A stretch of 18,693 nt of DNA from Clostridia bacterium (GTDB lineage: Bacteria > Bacillota > Clostridia > Christensenellales > Aristaeellaceae), in NCBI GenBank assembly GCA_900759005.1, contig CAAEUQ010000011.1:1-18693 (forward strand), read 5' to 3'. The position numbers and the translations under genes are program-made. A model generated the notes under the pieces. It made no database searches, had not been told where the DNA came from, and worked only from the letters and a program-made list of their open reading frames with translations. Below are positions 6,701 through 14,397 of the stretch, one piece after another (positions within the stretch are counted from its first letter, which is position 1; the number at the start of each line of letters is the position of its first letter).

Positions 6701-7951
6701 TTATTTTGCGAGTTTGGAAACGATTTCGCCTCGGGTAATCTCTTCTTCGGTACTGTTTTCCATATCGCGGAGCTTTACGACGCCCTTTTCGAGCTCGTCG
6801 CCCGCGATCACGATCACCTTTTTCGCGCCGATTTTGTTGGCAAATTTGAACTGAGCCTTCATACTGCGCGCGGCATGATCGATATCCGCGCGAATGCCGG
6901 CGGAACGGAGCTCGTCTGCGAGCTTCAGACCTTCGACGCGCGCGTCGTCGCCCATCGTGACCACAAACACGTCGCACAACGGCGGCGCGACAGGCGCAAC
7001 GCCGCGCAGATCCTGAACCATGATCATGCGCTCAATGCCCATGCCGAAGCCGATGCCGGAAAGCTCCGGCCCGCCCAGCTCCTGAACCAGTCCGTCGTAG
7101 CGTCCGCCGCCGCAGACGGTGAGATTGCCTCCGGGCGTTTCGGTGATGATTTCGAAAACGGTCTTCGTGTAATAGTCCAGACCGCGGACAATTCGCGGAT
7201 CAACTTTGTAATTCAGTCCCAGCGCAGTCAGATACTTCTTCAGCTTTTCGAAATGCTCCGCACACTCCGGACAGAGGTTATCGAGCATTGCCGGCGCATC
7301 GGACAGCTTGTCCGAGTCCTCTTTGCAGTCCAGAATGCGCAGCGGATTGCGTTCGAAGCGCTCCTGACAGGTTTTGCAGAGGCAGCCGAGCTTCGGTTCC
7401 AGATAAGCCTTCAGTTTTTCATGATACGCCTTGCGGCAGGTGGGGCATCCGATCGAATTGATGTTCAGACTCAGATCGCCGATGCCGTTTGCGGCGAGAA
7501 TTTTCATCGCCAGATCGATGATCTCCGCGTCGATGCTCGCGTCCTTTGCGCCGAAAACCTCCACGCCGTTCTGATGGAACTGGCGAAGACGACCCGCCTG
7601 CGGCTTTTCATAACGGAAACACGGGCATTCGGAATAATACATCTTTACCGGCAGTGTTTCGGCGTAAAGATGCGCTTCGATCAGCGCGCGCGCCGCGCCT
7701 GCCGTGCCTTCGGGCTTCAGCGTGATCGAGCGATTGCCCTTATCGTTGAAGGTATACATTTCCTTCTGAACCACGTCGGTCGTATCGCCGACGCCGCGCT
7801 GGAACAGCTCCGTGTGCTCAAAAATCGGCGTGCGAATCTCGCGATAGCCCGCCAATGCGCAAATGCGGCGCATATTCTCCTGAATGGACTGCCAGCGATG
7901 CGCGTCCTTCGGCAGCATATCGACGGTGCCCTTGGGTGCCTGAGTCAGCAT
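6701..7951 (-). CDS. hisS: Histidine--tRNA ligase
   Basis: A 416-residue class II HisRS. It opens TQAPKGTVDMLP, the usual start. It has LKPEGTAGAARA (78-89), motif 2 CFRYEKPQAGRLRQFHQ (111-127), the histidine-binding RGLDYYTKTVFE (256-267), GGGRYDGL (281-288), motif 3 GFGMGIERM (301-309) and a C-terminal anticodon-binding domain. The segment at 169-230 carries seven or eight cysteines in CPTC, CLCKTC and CPEC arrangements, a possible zinc-binding insertion that I recall in clostridial HisRS. AAAGGAG lies 8 nt before ATG 7951. It is first in the hisS-aspS operon, under the T-box leader at 7987-8212. Confidence 0.97.
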   Translation of the reverse strand: MLTQAPKGTVDMLPKDAHRWQSIQENMRRICALAGYREIRTPIFEHTELFQRGVGDTTDVVQKEMYTFNDKGNRSITLKPEGTAGAARALIEAHLYAETLPVKMYYSECPCFRYEKPQAGRLRQFHQNGVEVFGAKDASIDAEIIDLAMKILAANGIGDLSLNINSIGCPTCRKAYHEKLKAYLEPKLGCLCKTCQERFERNPLRILDCKEDSDKLSDAPAMLDNLCPECAEHFEKLKKYLTALGLNYKVDPRIVRGLDYYTKTVFEIITETPGGNLTVCGGGRYDGLVQELGGPELSGIGFGMGIERMIMVQDLRGVAPVAPPLCDVFVVTMGDDARVEGLKLADELRSAGIRADIDHAARSMKAQFKFANKIGAKKVIVIAGDELEKGVVKLRDMENSTEEEITRGEIVSKLAK

Positions 7952-7986
7952 TCAAAAAACTCCTTTCGGGATGAATTTGGGGAAAT

Positions 7987-8016
7987 AAAAAAGCCCTCGT
8001 CCTGTCGCAGGGGCGA
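7987..8016 (-). terminator. Regulated terminator of the T-box leader
   Basis: On the minus strand GCCC (8014-8011) can pair with GGGC (7996-7993), enclosing an inner CCTG-CGA-CAGG hairpin, and TTTTTT follows (7992-7987). It competes with the antiterminator formed by the T-box bases at 8024-8037. Confidence 0.8.
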
Positions 8017-8212
8017 TTTCCATCGCGGTGCCACCCTGCTTGGGACCGAAGACCCATCTTACGGATTCGATAACGCAAATCGCGCGCCGCCTTCTCAGGC
8101 AGATGCTCAGGGGTGTCTTTTGCCCGTCTCCTTCGCACGGACGCTTTCAGCCGGCGGCGTCCTTCTCTTTTGCACGGGTGCGAGGGCTACTTTTCCCATC
8201 AATGCATGATTT
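7987..8212 (-). ncRNA. T-box riboswitch leader of hisS-aspS
   Basis: A cis-acting leader that senses uncharged tRNA and lets transcription proceed into hisS-aspS. Seen on the minus strand: the hallmark T-box AGGGTGGCACCGCG (8037-8024), Stem I base with AAAAGTAG and a distal GGCTGAAAGC loop, and a 3' specifier-loop strand AAAAGACAC before CCCC (GACAC at 8117-8113). A terminator hairpin with six T residues follows at 7987-8016. The specifier reads GAC (Asp) in the frame followed by A, and CAC (His) in an overlapping frame. The downstream operon encodes exactly these two synthetases. Boundaries are approximate: the 5' end is inferred from the promoter at 8219-8247. Confidence 0.95.
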
Positions 8213-8218
8213 AAGAAA

Positions 8219-8247
8219 ATTATACGTCCGCGCGCACAAATTGTCAA
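8219..8247 (-). promoter_or_regulatory. Consensus sigma-A promoter of hisS-aspS
   Basis: On the minus strand, TTGACA (8247-8242), a 17-bp spacer and TATAAT (8224-8219): a full consensus match. Transcription should start near 8212, at the 5' edge of the T-box leader. Confidence 0.93.
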
Positions 8248-8360
8248 TATCCATTCCGCATGCCGAGCGTTAAATCCGTGCAACTTTCTTCTGGAGAATG
8301 CGGACTTATAAAAGATGCACGTCAAATCCTGAAAAAGCCAGCTGAATATGCTGTTTTCGG

Positions 8361-8389
8361 TTGGCAACGCGCGAATTTGATGGTATAAT
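8361..8389 (+). promoter_or_regulatory. Sigma-A promoter of the epimerase-phosphodiesterase-SGNH operon
   Basis: TTGGCA (8361-8366), a 17-bp spacer and TATAAT (8384-8389), with TG at 8381-8382 (extended -10). It is divergent from the hisS promoter, about 110 bp away. Its position rules out any epimerase start upstream of about 8395. Confidence 0.85.
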
Positions 8390-8444
8390 ATTCATCGGAA
8401 CGCGCGGCGGAAATCGATCGCGCGCGAACAAAGGAGATGTTTTG

Positions 8445-9119
8445 GTGAATAAAGCGATGATTGCGCCGTCGATGATGTGCGTCCCCGCGTGGCGCGGAAC
8501 GGCGGAAGCGCTCGATGCGCTTGAACGCGGCGGCGTAGACGTACTGCACATGGACATTATGGACGGTCAGTTCGTTCCGAATATGATGCTGGGAACGGAA
8601 CATGTAAAGCAGCTGCGCGCGGCGAGCAAAATCAAACTGGATATCCATTTGATGATTGAACGTCCGGAGGACAAGCTTGGCTGGTTTGACATTCAGGAGG
8701 GCGAATGGGTGTCTATTCATGCCGAGAGCACGCATCACCTTCAGCGCGCGCTCGCCCGCGTCCGCGATTGCGGCGCGCATCCGATGGCGGCGCTGAATCC
8801 GGCGACTCCGCTGTGCATGATTGAGGATGTTCTGCCCGATGTGGACGCGGTGCTGCTGATGACGGTCAACCCCGGATTTGCAGGACAGAAGCTGGTTCCG
8901 CAGACGCTTGACAAAATCGCTCGCCTGCGCGAAATGCTCGATCGCGCGAATCTTCAGGGCGTGCGCATTGAGGTCGACGGCAATGTCAGTGACGTCAACG
9001 GCGCGAAAATGCGCAAAGCGGGCGCAGATATGTTCGTTTGCGGCACGTCCAGCGTTTTTCTGAAGGGCACGAGCATTGAAGAAAACATCCGTCGCTTCCG
9101 CGAAGCGATTGGCGAATGA
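8445..9119 (+). CDS. Ribulose-phosphate 3-epimerase family protein (Rpe or AlsE-like)
   Basis: A 224-residue TIM-barrel epimerase. Metal and catalytic residues are present: H35 and D37 in LHMDIMDGQFVPN (34-46), H68 in LDIHLM, and D178 in IEVDG; phosphate binding is by NPGFAGQ (142-148) and CGTSSVF. Rpe interconverts ribulose 5-phosphate and xylulose 5-phosphate. The APSMMC opening and the CGTS (rather than GSS) loop look closer to AlsE-type allulose-6-phosphate epimerases, so substrate is open. The start is GTG 8445, set by AAGGAG 8 nt upstream (8431-8436) and by the promoter at 8361-8389; an internal ATG at 8457 is less likely. The next gene follows after 11 bp with its own ribosome-binding site. 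No pentose-phosphate gene is adjacent. Confidence 0.9.
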   Translation: MNKAMIAPSMMCVPAWRGTAEALDALERGGVDVLHMDIMDGQFVPNMMLGTEHVKQLRAASKIKLDIHLMIERPEDKLGWFDIQEGEWVSIHAESTHHLQRALARVRDCGAHPMAALNPATPLCMIEDVLPDVDAVLLMTVNPGFAGQKLVPQTLDKIARLREMLDRANLQGVRIEVDGNVSDVNGAKMRKAGADMFVCGTSSVFLKGTSIEENIRRFREAIGE

Positions 9120-9130
9120 GGTGAAAGATA

Positions 9131-10444
9131 ATGAATAAGAAGGATCGCCATGTGATCGTCGTGTCTGTGGACGCGATGGTATTTGAGGACGTTGAAACCC
9201 TGTCGCATCTTTATGCGCTCGAAAGCGTGTGGGATCAGACTGCGCGCGTCGATCGCGTGCGCTCGATTTATCCGACGATTACCTATCCCTGCCATTCCAC
9301 GATGATGACCGGCGTGTATCCGGATCGTCACGGTATCGTGAATAACGAACAGCCGCTGCTGGGCGTTACCGGCGGCCCCTGGCAGCATATGCGCGAGATG
9401 GTTCACGCCAAGAACATTTTCGATTATGCCAAGGAACAGGGATTTACCACCGCAGCGGTGTTCTGGCCGGTAACCGGCAAGGATAAGAGCATCGATTACC
9501 TCGTGGATGAATATTGGCCGCAGAACGGCGAATCCACCGAGCAGTGCTTCCGCGATTCCGGCAGCTCTGAAGAAGTGATTGAAAAGATCGTAAAGCCGAA
9601 TGCAAAGCTGATCGAGGGACACCATCGTAAGCATCCGTGGTGCGACGCGTTCATCATGCAGTGCGCGTGCGACATGATCCGTGAATTCAAGCCGAACCTT
9701 CTGATGATCCATCCGGCGAACGTCGATGCGTATCGCCATGAAACCGGTCTGTTCACCACGAAGGTGACCAGCGCCCTGCACGAGACGAACCTCTGGCTCT
9801 GGCAGCTGATCAATGCGGCGAAGGACGCGGGCATTTACGAGAACACAGATTTCTTCATCGTCAGCGATCATGGTCAGCTGAATATTCGCCGTGCGGTTGC
9901 GCTGAACGCGCTGCTGGCGGAAAACGGGCTGATCGATGTGGATGAAAACGGTCAGATTCGCGATTTCACCGCATTTGCGAAGTCCGGCGGACTGTCCGCG
10001 TGCGTGTATCTGAAGCATCCGGAGAATGAAGAGGATCGCAAGCGCACGGGCGAAGTGCTGAAGAAGCTCGCCGAAAGCGAGGTTTACGGCATTTCCGAGG
10101 TATTTACCGAGAAAGAAGCGCGCACGAAGCATCGCCTGGGCGGCGATTTCGCATTCGTTGTTGAAACCGACGGCTACACGACGTTCTCGAACGAATGGCA
10201 GCGCCCGCTGATTCGTTCGCTGGATAACCACAATTACCGTTTCGGCAGAGCGACGCACGGTCATCTCCCCGAGAAGGGCCCGCAGCCGACGCTGATTTCG
10301 TTCGGATCGCATATGCAGCCCGGTGCGGTGATTCCTGATGCACGATTGGTCGACGAAGCGCCGACGTTCGCGCACGCGCTCGGCATCGAAATGCAGGATA
10401 CCGACGGACATTGCTTGACGGATCTGTTCCGCGAAGAAAAGTAA
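9131..10444 (+). CDS. Alkaline-phosphatase-superfamily phosphodiesterase (NPP / type I phosphodiesterase)
   Basis: 437 residues of the nucleotide pyrophosphatase/phosphodiesterase fold. Predicted two-metal site: D14 (VVSVDAM), nucleophile T51 in YPTITYPCHSTMMTG (47-61), D199 and H203 in VDAYRHETG, D246 and H247 in VSDHGQ, and H376 in ATHGH. Related enzymes hydrolyse phosphodiester or pyrophosphate bonds of nucleotides, nucleotide sugars or glycerophosphodiesters; I cannot tell the substrate. There is no signal peptide or membrane segment, so it should be cytosolic, unlike many secreted NPPs. Ribosome-binding site GAGGTGA lies 7 nt upstream. The stop codon abuts the ATG of the SGNH hydrolase, implying coupled translation. 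Its substrate may therefore feed the esterase or the epimerase in the same operon (inference). Confidence 0.9.
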   Translation: MNKKDRHVIVVSVDAMVFEDVETLSHLYALESVWDQTARVDRVRSIYPTITYPCHSTMMTGVYPDRHGIVNNEQPLLGVTGGPWQHMREMVHAKNIFDYAKEQGFTTAAVFWPVTGKDKSIDYLVDEYWPQNGESTEQCFRDSGSSEEVIEKIVKPNAKLIEGHHRKHPWCDAFIMQCACDMIREFKPNLLMIHPANVDAYRHETGLFTTKVTSALHETNLWLWQLINAAKDAGIYENTDFFIVSDHGQLNIRRAVALNALLAENGLIDVDENGQIRDFTAFAKSGGLSACVYLKHPENEEDRKRTGEVLKKLAESEVYGISEVFTEKEARTKHRLGGDFAFVVETDGYTTFSNEWQRPLIRSLDNHNYRFGRATHGHLPEKGPQPTLISFGSHMQPGAVIPDARLVDEAPTFAHALGIEMQDTDGHCLTDLFREEK

Positions 10445-11167
10445 ATGCGCATTCTTGAAAAGCTTGCGGCACGAAACGCCGAAACGCCCGATCGTGCGGC
10501 TGCGCTGATCGCCTGTTTGGGCGACAGCGTGACCCATGGCTGCTTTGAGGTGTTCAAAAACCGGTTCGGGAAGGTGGACACGGTCTATCGACCCGAGGGC
10601 GGCTATCCCGCGCGGCTTCGGAGAAGGCTGAATCTCTTGTATCCCGCGAGCGCGGTAAACGTGCTGAATGCGGGCGTGTCCGGCGATTCGTCGGCGGGCG
10701 GGCTGAGAAGGCTCGAACGCGACGTGCTTTCGCATTTGCCTGATCTGGTGACGGTGAATTTCGGCTTGAACGACGCGATGGGCGGCAGGAACGCGCTTTC
10801 GAATTATCGCTCGAATATGCGCGCACTCTTTTCGCGGATTCTTGATTCCGGCGCAGAATGTATGCTTGTAACGCCCAATCGGATGTGCAGTTATGTTTCG
10901 CACGCGCTGAGTGATTCGGACTTGCGCGCAATCGCCGCTGCCGCCGCGGAAATTCAAACAGGCGGTACGCTGGATGCATTCGTCGAAGCGGCGCGCGAGG
11001 AAGCGCAGAGGCTGAATGTGCCGATTGCAGATGCGTATCGGGTTTGGAATCGTCTGGAAAGAAGCGGCGCGGATACGACGGCGCTGCTGGCGAACGCGAT
11101 CAATCATCCGATTCCGGAAATGCATGAGCTTTTCGCCGAAAAGATTGTTGGACAAATGCTTGGATAA
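10445..11167 (+). CDS. SGNH/GDSL-family hydrolase
   Basis: 240 residues with the SGNH blocks: S28 in ACLGDSVTHG (block I), G80 in NAGVSGDSS (block II), N109 in FGLNDA (block III) and H221 in INHPIPEMH (block V). The usual DxxH Asp before the His is not present; I recall INHP-type clostridial members with the same change, so the Ser-His pair may act without it. Members are esterases or lipases acting on acyl chains or O-acetyl groups. No signal peptide, so it is predicted intracellular. ATG 10445 directly follows the TAA of the phosphodiesterase gene and only a weak purine-rich stretch precedes it, so translation likely depends on the upstream gene. The terminator at 11204-11237 ends the operon. 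Confidence 0.88.
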   Translation: MRILEKLAARNAETPDRAAALIACLGDSVTHGCFEVFKNRFGKVDTVYRPEGGYPARLRRRLNLLYPASAVNVLNAGVSGDSSAGGLRRLERDVLSHLPDLVTVNFGLNDAMGGRNALSNYRSNMRALFSRILDSGAECMLVTPNRMCSYVSHALSDSDLRAIAAAAAEIQTGGTLDAFVEAAREEAQRLNVPIADAYRVWNRLERSGADTTALLANAINHPIPEMHELFAEKIVGQMLG

Positions 11168-11203
11168 GCCGTGCAGCTGTCAACACGCGCGGATTGAATT
11201 TAC

Positions 11204-11237
11204 AAAAACCGGCGTTCGATCGAGAACGCCGGTTTTT
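11204..11237. terminator. Bidirectional terminator between the SGNH hydrolase gene and lacZ
   Basis: A perfect 14-bp stem (AAAAACCGGCGTTC / GAACGCCGGTTTTT) around the loop GATCGA. The A-tract and T-tract make it functional on both strands, serving the convergent operons ending at 11167 (plus) and 11284 (minus). Confidence 0.93.
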
Positions 11238-11283
11238 CTATGGGGCGCCTGCTTCACCGTTTCGGCAAGGCGGGCATTTTCAA

Positions 11284-14283
11284 TTAGAATTCAAATTCGC
11301 CGCTGTAGGGCAGGAGCTTGCACACAAAATCGATCTTCGCGGGCGATTCGAAGCGCGGAAGCAGCTTCGGGCCGCAGCTGTTGGAGCCGATGCCGTTCTG
11401 GAACGCGTCGACGCAAACGACGGTATAGCCGCTCGGATTCAACTCGTAATTATGCGCCTTGTCGGTTAGCTCTTCCTCAGTGTAGGGCGAGGCGTTGAAG
11501 CTGAAGCCCGCGCCGGTGACTTCCAGTCCGCCAACATGACCATAGAGATTCAGGTAATCGCAGTTGAAGCGGCTGCCATTTTCCTGCGGACGGATGTAAT
11601 CCTCGTGGAGCGATTCGACGCTCGCGCGATAAAGGTGCTTCGTGGACGCGCGATGCTTGTCGATATAGCTCTCGTAAGGGCCATAGCCGAAGTATTCTAC
11701 CTGATCGATCTGTCTGGGCATGAACAGCCGCAGACCGAACCGCGGCAGCGCCGGCGCATAGTCCAAGCGATCCGCGCGCACAGACACGCTGATCACGCCG
11801 TTTTTTGCGATGTGCCATTCCGCCGCGCCGTTTACGATGTTCGGCAGGTAAATCGCGCCGATCGAGAATGTGGAATAGATCGTGCAATCGCCGTCCGCGC
11901 TTTCCACACGGGTTTCATACGTGCGAACGATGCCGCGGTCGTAGCCGTTGTCCTGCCATTCGATGCGGATATTGCGATCGTTGTCCGTCGGTGCGCGCCA
12001 GATGTTGAACTCCATCGGCTTGGAAAGCAGACTGCGGTTTTCGTAATTCAGAATGTCGAAGCACGCGCGGCGCTTGTCATAGACGTAATGGAAATTCTCG
12101 CCGTCGATATGAATGTAGCGCTTGTCTTCCTGAATTTCAACCGCGAGGATGCCCTCTTCGCGTTCCGGAATCGCGTAGGTCTGTCTGCCGAGCTGCTCGG
12201 TGCCGAGCACGTGTCCGGCGGGGGTAAGCGCCGCATCAAACTTCTGCGTAATCGTGAAGCACACGGCGAAATTGCCGGTCAGTCCCTTCGGGTAATCGAT
12301 CACGAATTCGCGGCGACCGTGAGCGGGAACATCGAGTTGGGATTCGGTAAGAGAGCCTTCGTGAATTTCCCTGCCGTTCTGACGAATCGTATAGCTGATT
12401 TCGACGTATTCGCGCAGATTCGTGAAATCCAGAGTATTGTGCAGCTCGAATCGACCAGCCATCAGATCGACTTCGCCGATGCGCGCAGGGCGATTGACAT
12501 TTTTGAATTCGAGCAGTCCCGTATGCGGGCGGCGATCCGGATAAACCAGACCATCCATGCAGAAATTGCCGTCGTGCGGGAATTCGCCGAAATCTCCGCC
12601 GTAGCCGTAAACACGGCGGCCGTTTTCGGTTCTGCCCATATCGACCGCGTGATCGCACCATTCCCAGACGAAGCCGCCGCAATGCCCGTCATGGCGCTCG
12701 AAGCAGCGATAGTAGTCCTCGAAATCTCCGGGGCCGTTGCCCATCGCGTGGCAGTATTCGCAGAGAATATAGGGCTTGCCGATTTCGCCCTTTTCGAAGT
12801 AATCGTCGATTTCCTGAATGGACGGATACATCCGGCTATACAGGTCGAGATTTTCGCGGTTGATTTCCTCGCCCTTCGGCGGGAACGATGCGCGCTCGTA
12901 ATGCGTCAGGCGGGACGGATCGTAATGCTTCGTCCATGCAAGCGCATCGTCGAAATTTTTGCCGTGACCGGATTCGTTGCCCATCGACCAGATGACCACG
13001 CACGGACGGTTCTTATCGCGCATCACGTTCAGCTTCACGCGATCGAGAATCGTTTCCGCGTATTCGGGATCCATTGCGAGGCGATTGTAATTGCCTTCGT
13101 AGCCCTCGTTGCCCACGAAAACGACGCCGTGGGATTCAATATCGGATTCGTCGATCAGATAGAATCCGTATTCATCGCACATCCGAACGAATTCCGGCGC
13201 GTTCGGGTAATGACTGGTACGAATGGCGTTGATGTTATGCAGCTTCATCAGCGTGAGATCCTTCAGCATCTGCACCTTGCCGACCGCGGGGCCGACGATG
13301 GGGTCGCTGTCGTGACGGTTCACGCCGCGGAATTTGACGTTCTGACCGTTGATCAGAACCACACCGTTTTCAATATGAATATCACGCAGGCCCACGCGCT
13401 CGGCGATCGTTTCACCCTCGCAGGTCATGACCAGCGTGTACAGATACGGGTGCTCAGCGTTCCAGAGCGTCGCGCTTTCGATGGAGAATTCAATCTTTCC
13501 ATCCTCGGCGCGACCGTTGAACAGCTCGTAGCCCAGCGCGTCGTAGAAGCGATATTCCACCGGCGTTTCGCCTGCGAGCTCGAGATCCACGCGGATATCC
13601 GCCGCGGAATAGTGGTCGCGAAGCGTCGTATGAACGAAATAGTCGCGCAGACCGTTCGTGGCGCGGAGCAGGATATAGGTATCTCTGAAGATGCCGGACA
13701 TGCGCAACTTGTCCTGATCCTCGAAATAGCTGCCGTCACACCATTTGAGCACCAGAACGGTGATCGTGTTTTCACCGTCGACAGCGTAATCGGTCAGGTC
13801 AAATTCGGAAATCGCATGGGAAACCTGACTGTAGCCGACGAATTTGCCGTTGACATACAGATAGAAGCAGGAATCCACGCCCTCGAAGCAAAGCACGGGG
13901 CGTACACCCGCCTTCGGATGCAGTTCGACAGTGCGCTGATACAGCGCGCACGGATTGTCGACCGGAACGAACGGCGGATCATACGGGAACGGATAGCGCA
14001 CATTGGTGTACTGATGCGCGTCGTAGCCGTGCGTCTGCCATACGCTCGGAACGGGAATCGTCGCGTCGAGATAGGCTTCGGGTGTGAATTCGTCCGGAAG
14101 CTCCTCGTAGCTCTTGAAATAGTGGAACGCCCATTCGCCGTTCAAATTCACAAAGCGCTCGGACTGCGCGCGATCGCCGTCCATCGCACGATTGCGATGC
14201 GAAAACGGGATGAAATACGCGTGCGACGGCATTGTGCCAACGTGCAGAACGTGGGGATCCTCATGGAAATGCAGCTTTTTCAT
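11284..14283 (-). CDS. lacZ: Beta-galactosidase, glycoside hydrolase family 2
   Basis: A 999-residue LacZ-type enzyme, close to the usual length of about 1,000. It has a sugar-binding jelly roll (about 35-215), an Ig-like domain (217-317), a TIM barrel (318-610) and the C-terminal beta-galactosidase small-chain domain (about 720-990). The acid/base is E437 in WSMGNESGHG and the nucleophile is E509 in YILCEYCHAMGNG. Other conserved pieces are FRGVNRHD (318-325), IRTSHYPN (354-361) and GFVWEWCDH (537-545). It has no signal peptide, so it is cytosolic and needs imported lactose or another beta-galactoside. ATG 14283 is preceded by AGGGAAG at 8 nt and by its own promoter. It is monocistronic: no permease, phosphotransferase gene or regulator is adjacent. 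Confidence 0.97.
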   Translation of the reverse strand: MKKLHFHEDPHVLHVGTMPSHAYFIPFSHRNRAMDGDRAQSERFVNLNGEWAFHYFKSYEELPDEFTPEAYLDATIPVPSVWQTHGYDAHQYTNVRYPFPYDPPFVPVDNPCALYQRTVELHPKAGVRPVLCFEGVDSCFYLYVNGKFVGYSQVSHAISEFDLTDYAVDGENTITVLVLKWCDGSYFEDQDKLRMSGIFRDTYILLRATNGLRDYFVHTTLRDHYSAADIRVDLELAGETPVEYRFYDALGYELFNGRAEDGKIEFSIESATLWNAEHPYLYTLVMTCEGETIAERVGLRDIHIENGVVLINGQNVKFRGVNRHDSDPIVGPAVGKVQMLKDLTLMKLHNINAIRTSHYPNAPEFVRMCDEYGFYLIDESDIESHGVVFVGNEGYEGNYNRLAMDPEYAETILDRVKLNVMRDKNRPCVVIWSMGNESGHGKNFDDALAWTKHYDPSRLTHYERASFPPKGEEINRENLDLYSRMYPSIQEIDDYFEKGEIGKPYILCEYCHAMGNGPGDFEDYYRCFERHDGHCGGFVWEWCDHAVDMGRTENGRRVYGYGGDFGEFPHDGNFCMDGLVYPDRRPHTGLLEFKNVNRPARIGEVDLMAGRFELHNTLDFTNLREYVEISYTIRQNGREIHEGSLTESQLDVPAHGRREFVIDYPKGLTGNFAVCFTITQKFDAALTPAGHVLGTEQLGRQTYAIPEREEGILAVEIQEDKRYIHIDGENFHYVYDKRRACFDILNYENRSLLSKPMEFNIWRAPTDNDRNIRIEWQDNGYDRGIVRTYETRVESADGDCTIYSTFSIGAIYLPNIVNGAAEWHIAKNGVISVSVRADRLDYAPALPRFGLRLFMPRQIDQVEYFGYGPYESYIDKHRASTKHLYRASVESLHEDYIRPQENGSRFNCDYLNLYGHVGGLEVTGAGFSFNASPYTEEELTDKAHNYELNPSGYTVVCVDAFQNGIGSNSCGPKLLPRFESPAKIDFVCKLLPYSGEFEF

Positions 14284-14321
14284 GAACCATTCTTCCCTTT
14301 CTGTATATGGTACCTGTTCCC

Positions 14322-14350
14322 ATTATACAGAATCCGCCGCGTTTAGTCAA
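14322..14350 (-). promoter_or_regulatory. Sigma-A promoter of lacZ
   Basis: On the minus strand, TTGACT (14350-14345), a 17-bp spacer and TATAAT (14327-14322). It sits 38 bp before the lacZ ATG and 20 bp after the transpeptidase terminator. No obvious palindromic operator is seen in the short leader. Confidence 0.88.
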
Positions 14351-14364
14351 CAAGCAGAAGAAGC

Positions 14365-14393
14365 AAAAAATTCCCCGACGAAAGTCGGGGAAT
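14365..14393 (-). terminator. Rho-independent terminator of the L,D-transpeptidase gene
   Basis: A perfect 10-bp stem (ATTCCCCGAC / GTCGGGGAAT) with a 4-nt loop, followed on the minus strand by TTTTTT. It is 5 bp past the stop codon at 14398 and insulates lacZ from upstream transcription. Confidence 0.92.
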
Positions 14394-14397
14394 GGGA

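Noticed and set aside
5088..8209. Long plus-strand frames (468 and 444 codons) opposite aspS, hisS and the T-box
   Set aside because: Antisense shadows; one even crosses the riboswitch and its terminator, which no coding gene would do.
8954..11155. A 733-codon open frame on the minus strand opposite the epimerase-NPP-SGNH operon
   Set aside because: It spans three real genes with catalytic motifs on the plus strand, and its composition (Arg/His/Ala rich) is that of an antisense shadow.
11536..14346. A 936-codon open frame on the plus strand opposite lacZ
   Set aside because: It runs antisense to an unmistakable GH2 enzyme, has no ribosome-binding site and no recognisable domain. Such frames arise when TTA, CTA and TCA codons are rare in the real gene.
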